DNA from: an uncultured Clostridium sp.
GTDB lineage: Bacteria; Bacillota; Clostridia; Lachnospirales; Lachnospiraceae
Reading direction: 5' to 3'
NCBI GenBank assembly: GCA_947253885.1
Contig: CAMYAO010000030.1
Location: 1-15,435, forward strand
Length of the DNA stretch: 15,435 bases
Below, piece by piece: positions 7,525-13,351 of the stretch; position 1 is the first letter of the stretch, and every line of letters starts with the position of its first letter. The position numbers and the translations under genes were made by a program. The notes beneath the pieces were generated by a model. It saw nothing but the letters and a program-made list of their open reading frames with translations. It had not been told where the DNA came from and made no database searches.

Positions 7525-7545
7525 GGTCTGTTTCTTTTATAGATA

Positions 7546-9630
7546 TTATTTTACGTCCTTGATAGAAAAACAGGTTCTTCCCATTTTATCTTTTCCAAGG
7601 CACACAACCTTTACATGGTCGCCAAGCGTCAGAACATCTTCTACATGATTAATACGTTCTTTTGCAATTTTTGAAATATGAACCATCCCCTCTTTACCCG
7701 GAGCGAATTCAATAAACGCACCGAATTCTTTGATTGATACGACTGTTCCCTCAAAAATCTGTCCTTCCTTGTATTCTGTTGTAATAATATGAACCATTTC
7801 GGCAGCTTCATCCATCTTGACTTTATCAGTACCGCAAATGGAAACAATACCATCTTCTGAAATATCTATTTTAACGCCGGTGCGATCAATAATAGCATTG
7901 ATCGTTTTACCCTGTTTTCCTACTACATCCCCGATTTTCTGAGGATCAATTTCAACTGTGATTATTTTTGGTGCATAAACACTGAGTTCTTTACGAGGTT
8001 CTGAAATAACCGGCATCATAACCTCTCTTAAAATATACTCTCTTGCCTTTCCGGTTCTGGAAATTGCTTCTTCTACAATAGACCTGGTCAAGCCGTGAAT
8101 TTTAATATCCATCTGTATGGCGGTTATTCCGTCCAGAGTTCCTGCAACTTTAAAGTCCATGTCTCCAAAGAAATCCTCCAGACCCTGAATATCTGTTAAT
8201 ACTAAGTAATCCTCATCCGTATCTCCGGTTACCAATCCGCAGGAAATACCTGCCACCGGTTTTTTAATAGGAACTCCTGCTGCCATCAGAGACAAAGTAG
8301 ATGCACAAACAGATGCCTGAGAAGTAGAACCGTTTGATTCAAATGTTTCAGAAACTAATCTCATCGCATAAGGAAACTCTTCTTCATTCGGCAATACCGG
8401 AACCAATGCTTTTTCCGCCAGTGCACCATGACCGATCTCACGACGTCCCGGTCCTCTGGAAGGCTTTGTTTCACCAACTGAATACGCAGGAAAATTATAC
8501 TGATGCATATAGCGTTTATTGGTAATATTCTCATCCAATCCATCTACTTTTTGTACTTCAGACATCGGAGCCAGGGTGGTAACAGTGCAGATCTGGGTCT
8601 GACCTCTGGTAAACATTCCGGAACCGTGTACACGTGGTATCAGATCGATTTCAGCTGCCAACGGACGAATCTGATCAATCGCACGACCATCCGGACGTTT
8701 CTGATCTTTTAAAATCATCTTTCTGACTGTTTTCTTCTGATACTGATATACAGCTGCTCCAATTTGCGGAAGCCATTCTTCATTCTCGGCAAAATGTTCT
8801 TCCAGACGTTCTGTGATAGCACGAATATTTGCATCACGTGTCTGTTTATCATCTGTAAATACTGCGACCTCCATCTCATCAGGAGTGATAATTGTTTTTA
8901 TTTCCTCTAATAATTCAGCAGATACCTCAGAGGCTTCGTACTCATGCTTGGTCTTTCCAACTTCGGAAACAATATGATTGATAAATGAAATGATCGTTTG
9001 ATTGATATCGTGTGCCATATAAATTGCTTCGATCATTTTATCTTCTTTGATTTCATTTGCCCCTGCTTCGATCATAATAACCTTTTCCGATGTAGAAGCA
9101 ACTGTAAGTTGTAAGTCTCCCTCATCCCAAATTTTCTGGTTTGGATTTACCACAAATTCACCGTCCACCATACCGATCTGAGTCGTAGCACATGGCCCGT
9201 CAAACGGAATATCCGAAATACTGGTTGCGATCGCAGAACCGAGCATTGCCACCAACTCGGGACGACATTCCGGATCCACACTCATAACGAGATTATTAAG
9301 AGTCACATCGTTTCGATAATCCTTCGGAAACAAAGGACGCATAGGTCGATCAATTACTCTACAGGTTAAAACCGCATTTTCGGAAGCCTTTCCTTCTCGT
9401 TTGTTGAAACCACCCGGAATTTTTCCGACCGCATACATTTTTTCTTCAAATTCAACACTGAGAGGAAAAAAATCTATACCGTCTCTCGGTTTTTCCGATG
9501 CAGTTGCCGTACATAACACGGTAGTTTCCCCATACTGCATAAATGCTGCTCCATTTGCCTGTGCCGCAACCCTTCCGATATCTATTTTCAGAGTTTTTCC
9601 GGCAAGTTCCATTGAATATGTTTTATACAT
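7546..9630 (-). CDS. pnp: Polyribonucleotide nucleotidyltransferase (PNPase)
   Basis: Phosphorolytic 3'-5' exoribonuclease of mRNA decay. The 694 residues hold the full set of domains: first RNase PH core (from about residue 10, with GETTVLCTAT and KREGKASENAVLTCRVIDRPMRPLF), a helical linker, second RNase PH core (from DGRAIDQIRPL through GSGMFTRGQTQ), a KH domain (IGDVVGKQGKTINAI, about 567-581) and a C-terminal S1 domain (GTVVSIKEFGAFIEF...GMVHISKIA, about 625-690). The catalytic region DFFGDMDFKVAGT keeps the acids that correspond to the metal and phosphate site of E. coli PNPase. The length is normal. The ATG at 9630 is preceded by AAGGAGA. The gene follows rpsO, as in most bacteria, but a strong rpsO terminator lies between them, so it probably has its own promoter (9662-9689). 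It ends at the terminator at 7497-7524. Confidence 0.98.
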   Translation of the reverse strand: MYKTYSMELAGKTLKIDIGRVAAQANGAAFMQYGETTVLCTATASEKPRDGIDFFPLSVEFEEKMYAVGKIPGGFNKREGKASENAVLTCRVIDRPMRPLFPKDYRNDVTLNNLVMSVDPECRPELVAMLGSAIATSISDIPFDGPCATTQIGMVDGEFVVNPNQKIWDEGDLQLTVASTSEKVIMIEAGANEIKEDKMIEAIYMAHDINQTIISFINHIVSEVGKTKHEYEASEVSAELLEEIKTIITPDEMEVAVFTDDKQTRDANIRAITERLEEHFAENEEWLPQIGAAVYQYQKKTVRKMILKDQKRPDGRAIDQIRPLAAEIDLIPRVHGSGMFTRGQTQICTVTTLAPMSEVQKVDGLDENITNKRYMHQYNFPAYSVGETKPSRGPGRREIGHGALAEKALVPVLPNEEEFPYAMRLVSETFESNGSTSQASVCASTLSLMAAGVPIKKPVAGISCGLVTGDTDEDYLVLTDIQGLEDFFGDMDFKVAGTLDGITAIQMDIKIHGLTRSIVEEAISRTGKAREYILREVMMPVISEPRKELSVYAPKIITVEIDPQKIGDVVGKQGKTINAIIDRTGVKIDISEDGIVSICGTDKVKMDEAAEMVHIITTEYKEGQIFEGTVVSIKEFGAFIEFAPGKEGMVHISKIAKERINHVEDVLTLGDHVKVVCLGKDKMGRTCFSIKDVK

Positions 9631-9661
9631 TCTATTCTCCTTCTCGGACCGTATGTCCCAT

Positions 9662-9689
9662 TTTATACCATTTGGTATTGTATTCTGAA
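9662..9689 (-). promoter_or_regulatory. Probable promoter of pnp
   Basis: On the minus strand TTCAGA (9689-9684) and TATAAA (9667-9662) lie 16 nt apart, between the rpsO terminator and pnp. The -10 match is five of six, the -35 four of six. Transcription would start near 9655, giving a short leader of about 25 nt. Confidence 0.45.
9665..9678. repeat. Perfect palindrome overlapping the pnp -10 element
   Basis: ATACCATTTGGTAT consists of the arms ATACCA and TGGTAT around TT. It covers part of the proposed -10 of pnp (9662-9667) and could be an operator. I do not recognise a matching regulator. Confidence 0.5.
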
Positions 9690-9705
9690 CTATATTTCCA
9701 TATAG
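9690..9705. repeat. Inverted repeat just upstream of the pnp -35 element
   Basis: CTATAT and ATATAG are perfect 6-bp arms around TTCC. It adjoins the proposed -35 (9684-9689). It could be a regulatory site or a small hairpin, or chance in AT-rich DNA. Confidence 0.35.
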
Positions 9706-9722
9706 CAGAGTTTAAGCAAAAA

Positions 9723-9748
9723 ATAGAGCGAAGTCTCCTTCGCTCTAT
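9723..9748 (-). terminator. Intrinsic terminator after rpsO
   Basis: A perfect 11-bp stem (ATAGAGCGAAG with CTTCGCTCTAT) has a 4-base loop at 9734-9737 and is followed on the minus strand by TTTTTGCTT. It lies 13 nt after the rpsO stop and should largely uncouple rpsO from pnp. Confidence 0.92.
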
Positions 9749-9761
9749 CTGAATACAAACA

Positions 9762-10028
9762 TTATTTTCTAAGACCAAGCTTAGCGATAAGCGCACGATA
9801 TCCTTCCAAATCATTCTTCTGAAGATAAGCAAGAAGACGACGACGCTGTCCTACCATTTTTAGAAGACCTCTTCTTGAATGATGATCTTTTTTGTGCTCT
9901 TTCAGATGTTCTGTTAACTCCTGAATACGAGTTGTTAATAACGCAATCTGTACCTCCGGTGAACCGGTATCATTTGCAGTTCTGCCGAATTCAGCCATAA
10001 TAGCCTGTTTTTTCTCTTTTGAAATCAT
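9762..10028 (-). CDS. rpsO: 30S ribosomal protein S15
   Basis: An 88-residue primary rRNA-binding protein that binds the three-way junction of helices 20-22 in the 16S central domain. The family core TGSPEVQIALLTTRI (21-35) and the HHSRRGLL...RRRLLAYL region (the rRNA contact surface) are intact. Length is normal (88-89). The ATG at 10028 follows AAGGAGA. It lies between ribF (119-nt gap with its own promoter and leader) and its terminator at 9723-9748, so it can be expressed as a single-gene unit. Confidence 0.98.
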   Translation of the reverse strand: MISKEKKQAIMAEFGRTANDTGSPEVQIALLTTRIQELTEHLKEHKKDHHSRRGLLKMVGQRRRLLAYLQKNDLEGYRALIAKLGLRK

Positions 10029-10039
10029 AAAATTCTCCT

Positions 10040-10127
10040 TTTATCAATAAAAATTCACCCGATTACCCGTGTGAGCTACCAAGTATCGGTTGGAGTATCC
10101 GTCTACTGAGTATGGGTCAAGTCTCAC
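10040..10127 (-). promoter_or_regulatory. Structured rpsO leader, candidate S15 autoregulatory element
   Basis: The leader starts near 10128 and runs about 100 nt to the rpsO ATG. GTGAG (10127-10123) pairs with CTCAC (10075-10071). Inside this closing stem two small hairpins can be drawn: AGTA/TACT (10107-10094) and CCAA/TTGG (10093-10079). Together they make a three-way junction. ACCC at 10117-10114 can also pair with either of two downstream GGGT copies (10068-10065, 10060-10057), offering alternative states near the ribosome-binding site. S15 is known to repress its own mRNA in several phyla through leaders that mimic its rRNA site. The inner stems are short, so the fold is an inference. 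Confidence 0.5.
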
Positions 10128-10134
10128 GAAATTG

Positions 10135-10163
10135 AATATATCATACTCTATATAGATTGTAAA
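10135..10163 (-). promoter_or_regulatory. Promoter of rpsO
   Basis: On the minus strand TTTACA (10163-10158) and TATATT (10140-10135) are spaced by exactly 17 nt, each matching the sigma-A consensus at five of six positions. The -35 overlaps the last codons of ribF. The predicted start near 10128 is immediately before the GTGAG arm of the structured leader. Confidence 0.75.
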
Positions 10164-11080
10164 CCTTTTTCTTTGAGATAATCCTTACAGGTTGCAATGT
10201 CCCGGTTCATTTGTGCGATCAGATCATCCAAGGATTGGAACTTCTGTTCTTTTCGAATGAATTCCAAAAGAGAAACTGTAATTTCTTTTCCGTAAATATC
10301 CTGATCAAATTGAAAAATAAATGTTTCCACTCCGACCGGATGCGAATCTCCTACCGTAGGTTTTTTCCCGATATTCGAAATTCCGTAATAAACGATATCG
10401 TCTATCAGAATTTCAGACACATATACCCCGAACGGAGGCAACAGTTTTTCATGTGGAGGTTCCTGATTTGCAGTAGGTATTCCGATCGTTCTTCCCAAAG
10501 CCTTTCCGTGGACTACCTTGCTTTTTATAAAGTAATGATAACCCAAAAGATCATTTGCTTCTGAAAGCTGTCCAACTGCAACAAGATTCCGGATTCTTGT
10601 ACTGCTGATATCCTCATGTCGATATTGCAGTTTTTCAAAAACGCGAAGTTCATAATGAAAATCTTTCTGATATTCTTCCAAAACCTCACAGTTTCCCAAA
10701 CGGTTATGTCCGAAGCGGAAATCCGTTCCACAGACAATACGTTTTACCCGGATACGTTCTGTCAACCATTCCAAAAATTCGTAGGGACTTTTATTTTTTA
10801 ATTCTTCCACAAACGGTAATTCAATAAAATAATCCACACCTATTTTTTCAAATATAATTCGTTTTTCTTCTCTTGTATTTAAAACCTTTACAGCAGGCTG
10901 CTGTAAAGAGATCGGTAAAATATCAAAGGTTACAACTGCTGATTTTAACCCCTCTCTGGATCCTTTTTCCAATTCATCGATCAACAACTTGTGACCGGTA
11001 TGGAGACCGTCAAATTTACCTAAAGAAACTACACATTCTTCCTCAATATGAAATTCTAATGTGTCGAAAATATACTTCAT
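10148..11080 (-). CDS. ribF: Bifunctional riboflavin kinase/FAD synthetase
   Basis: Makes FMN and then FAD from riboflavin. The 310 residues have the N-terminal FMN adenylyltransferase domain, with the nucleotidyltransferase motif GKFDGLHTGH (21-30) and the STRIR motif (160-164). The C-terminal riboflavin kinase domain (about 183-307) has GRTIGIPTAN (196-205), YGISNIGKKPTVG and ETFIFQFD. Both halves look complete. The ATG at 11080 lies 8 nt after truB, and its AAGGAG site overlaps the truB stop codon. Last gene of the infB operon before the separate rpsO promoter; no terminator is seen after it, so read-through into rpsO is likely. I see no FMN riboswitch. Confidence 0.97.
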   Translation of the reverse strand: MKYIFDTLEFHIEEECVVSLGKFDGLHTGHKLLIDELEKGSREGLKSAVVTFDILPISLQQPAVKVLNTREEKRIIFEKIGVDYFIELPFVEELKNKSPYEFLEWLTERIRVKRIVCGTDFRFGHNRLGNCEVLEEYQKDFHYELRVFEKLQYRHEDISSTRIRNLVAVGQLSEANDLLGYHYFIKSKVVHGKALGRTIGIPTANQEPPHEKLLPPFGVYVSEILIDDIVYYGISNIGKKPTVGDSHPVGVETFIFQFDQDIYGKEITVSLLEFIRKEQKFQSLDDLIAQMNRDIATCKDYLKEKGLQSI

Positions 11081-11088
11081 ATTGCTCC

Positions 11089-11988
11089 TTACTGTATCAT
11101 AAACATTTTATATGGGCGGAGAAACGCTTCTCCGGTACGACATTCATATAATCCGATAAACTGTCCTTCTGATGTATATGCCCGATAAAGTTGATTTTCG
11201 ACCGGAATCAGAGCGATTTCGTCAAACGAAATCTTTCCCCCATTTTTTATCGTACGATCCAACTCTTTTTTCACTGTAAAAAAAGGATAAGAATCGAAAA
11301 TAGATTCTATGGAAACAAAATAGTCACTCAAAAGTTTTTGTTTCTCCAGTTCCTCTATTCGTTCTAATGTCAATGCGTCCTCGAAAGAAAATCCGGATGT
11401 TTGCGTGCGAAGCAGTTCCTTCAATACGCCCCCACAGCCAAGCTTTCTTCCGATATCATGACACAGGGTTCGGATATAGGTTCCCTTTGAACAGGTTACC
11501 AACATCTCTATAAAAGGCAGATCAACAGAGAGAATCTCTATTTTATAAATCGAAATAACTCTCGGCTCTCTTTTAACTTCAATTCCCTGTCTTGCAAGAT
11601 CGACCAGCTTTTTCCCATTTATTTTTAAGGCAGAATACATGGGCGGAATCTGCCTGATATCCCCGACAAAGGACATAATTGCATCTCGAACATCTGAATC
11701 CTTAAGATATCCCCATTCGGAGCGTACCAATACATTTCCGGAGATATCCTGTGTATCTGTTTCTAGACCCAACAACAAGGTTGCCTTATACTGCTTTCTG
11801 GTGTCCATTATCATATTCGAAACTTTTGTGGCCTGTCCGAAGCACACAGGCAATACTCCTTCCGCATCGGGATCCAAAGTGCCGGTATGCCCAATTTTCT
11901 TTTGTTTACATATTCCACGTAATTTTGCAATTACATCGAAGGACGTATATCCCTTTTCTTTATAAACATTTAATATTCCGTGATACAT
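11089..11988 (-). CDS. truB: tRNA pseudouridine-55 synthase
   Basis: Isomerises U55 to pseudouridine in the T loop of tRNAs. The 299-residue protein has the family core KKIGHTGTLDPDAEGVLPV with catalytic D39, the KQYKATLLLGLETDTQD stretch after it, and CSKGTYIRTLCHDIGRKLG in the second half. A small C-terminal domain of PUA type, or a remnant of one, follows. The ATG at 11988 shares one base with the nrnA stop (TAATG), and a GAGGG site lies within the nrnA end, so the two are coupled. The order infB-rbfA-nrnA-truB-ribF is the standard Firmicutes arrangement. Confidence 0.97.
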   Translation of the reverse strand: MYHGILNVYKEKGYTSFDVIAKLRGICKQKKIGHTGTLDPDAEGVLPVCFGQATKVSNMIMDTRKQYKATLLLGLETDTQDISGNVLVRSEWGYLKDSDVRDAIMSFVGDIRQIPPMYSALKINGKKLVDLARQGIEVKREPRVISIYKIEILSVDLPFIEMLVTCSKGTYIRTLCHDIGRKLGCGGVLKELLRTQTSGFSFEDALTLERIEELEKQKLLSDYFVSIESIFDSYPFFTVKKELDRTIKNGGKISFDEIALIPVENQLYRAYTSEGQFIGLYECRTGEAFLRPYKMFMIQ

Positions 11989-12956
11989 TATCCCTCATAC
12001 AGATCCAGTTGCTTTTCAATCACAGTTAACAGTTCTTTTAAACACTGATCCGGATTTCTTCTGATTGTTGCCCCTGCAGCACGAAGATGTCCTCCTCCTC
12101 CATACTGCTCTGCAATGAGTGCAACATTTACCTTTTCCCCGGAGCGAAGACTCATTTTATAACTGCCGTCTTCATTCTCATACAACAAAATAGAGGCTTC
12201 TATACCATAAGTAGAACGCATTTCACTCGCAATACCGTCCATATGACGCACCTTTGCATTCACCGATGCAATCTCATCTGACGAAACAATGCAAGAAATA
12301 ATACGATCTCCTGAATGTAAAACACTTTTTTGAAAACACAAACCGGTAATTCTCAGCTGCTCATATTTTTTTGTAAAAAAGGAGTGTTCCACAATCCAGG
12401 AAAAATTTATTCCGGTATCCATCAGCACTCCTGCCACCTCCATTGTTTTCGAGGAGGTGCATTCATATTGAAAAACCCCGGTATCCGAAATAATGCCTGT
12501 ATACAGACAAGCAGCTATATCCTTATCCAGATACTCTTTGTCTATCAGATCATATACCAGCTCACAGGTAGAGCTGGCGGCAGGAACAATGTAATTATAG
12601 TCTGCACAACTTTGGTTGCTCAAATGATGATCAATGCACAGTGTTTGTTTTGCCCCCTCAAAAAAGGATCTTGCCAATCCAAGTCGATCCGGGCTTCCGC
12701 AATCCAAAGACATAAACAAGTCATACTCTATAAAATCTTCCGGAACTCTTTGAATCTTATCAAAGTTTTTCAGATAGGAAAATTTGTACAGATCCGATTC
12801 CAAATACAGATCCACCCTGATATTCGGATATTTTTTTTCAATATAATTATAGACGCCTAATGTAGAGCCTATACAGTCTCCATCCGGTCTTACATGTCCT
12901 GCAAGACCGACTGTGGAAACATTTTCCAATAACTGATCAATTGATTTTATCGTCAT
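11988..12956 (-). CDS. nrnA: DHH-family oligoribonuclease / pAp phosphatase NrnA
   Basis: Degrades very short RNAs and, in Bacillus, dephosphorylates pAp. The 322 residues carry the DHH phosphoesterase motifs: HVRPDGDCIGS (21-31, with H21, D25 and D27), D85 in LDCGSPDRLG, the DHH triad at 109-111, and D158 in GIISDTGVF. The C-terminal DHHA1 domain has GGGGHLRAAGAT. All metal ligands are present. The ATG at 12956 has only a weak, A-rich upstream sequence (AGAAAGAAAAACT), with a small GTGC/GCAC hairpin just before it, in a 32-nt gap after rbfA. No better in-frame start is visible. It overlaps truB by one base. Confidence 0.95.
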   Translation of the reverse strand: MTIKSIDQLLENVSTVGLAGHVRPDGDCIGSTLGVYNYIEKKYPNIRVDLYLESDLYKFSYLKNFDKIQRVPEDFIEYDLFMSLDCGSPDRLGLARSFFEGAKQTLCIDHHLSNQSCADYNYIVPAASSTCELVYDLIDKEYLDKDIAACLYTGIISDTGVFQYECTSSKTMEVAGVLMDTGINFSWIVEHSFFTKKYEQLRITGLCFQKSVLHSGDRIISCIVSSDEIASVNAKVRHMDGIASEMRSTYGIEASILLYENEDGSYKMSLRSGEKVNVALIAEQYGGGGHLRAAGATIRRNPDQCLKELLTVIEKQLDLYEG

Positions 12957-12988
12957 AGTTTTTCTTTCTAGTGCTTTGCACAGATTTA

Positions 12989-13339
12989 TTATTTACTTAA
13001 CTCATCAATTTTTTTTGACATTTCAATTCCGTATTCAATCGACTGATCCAAAATAAAGCGAATCTCCGGGGTGTTTCTTAAATTTAAAGTTCCGGCCAAG
13101 CACTTACGTACATATCCGGCTGCACTCTGCAGCCCTTCTATCGTATCCTGCTGCTCTTTTTCATTTCCCAGAACACTGATATATGCTTTTGCTGATTTCA
13201 GATCCGTTGCCACCTCAACAGCAACAACACTCGTCATGGTATGAATCCGGGGATCCTTGATTTCATTTCGAATAATGGATCCCAATTCTTTCATTACTTC
13301 TTCATTCAGTCTTATATTTTTAATACTGTTTTTTCTCAT
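12989..13339 (-). CDS. rbfA: 30S ribosome-binding factor A
   Basis: KH-like protein that helps 16S rRNA processing and late maturation of the small subunit. The 116 residues include the NEEVMKELGSIIRNEIKDPRI start region, the TDLKSAKAYISVLG strand and LNLRNTPEIRFILDQSIEYG at the end, all family marks. The frame is open to 13369, but I choose the ATG at 13339. AAGGAGG lies 5 nt upstream of it at 13345-13351, and the extra ten residues of the longer form would overlap the infB end. The gap to the infB stop is 10 nt. Confidence 0.95.
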   Translation of the reverse strand: MRKNSIKNIRLNEEVMKELGSIIRNEIKDPRIHTMTSVVAVEVATDLKSAKAYISVLGNEKEQQDTIEGLQSAAGYVRKCLAGTLNLRNTPEIRFILDQSIEYGIEMSKKIDELSK

Positions 13340-13344
13340 AAAGT

Positions 13345-13351
13345 CCTCCTT
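13345..13351 (-). promoter_or_regulatory. Ribosome-binding site fixing the rbfA start
   Basis: AAGGAGG on the minus strand, 5 nt before the ATG at 13339, sharing two bases with the infB stop codon (TAAGGAGG). This suggests termination-coupled re-initiation. Confidence 0.8.

Noticed and set aside
10211..10564. Plus-strand open frame of 117 codons antisense to ribF
   Set aside because: Shadow of the well-supported ribF frame; its sequence is Cys/Phe/Arg-rich and matches no family.
11081..11088. FMN riboswitch before ribF
   Set aside because: ribF is only 8 nt from truB inside an operon; there is no room or sequence for the riboswitch.
12330..12860. Plus-strand open frame of 176 codons antisense to nrnA
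   Set aside because: Its sequence mirrors nrnA codons, it has no ribosome-binding site or family resemblance, and nrnA is fully supported on the other strand.
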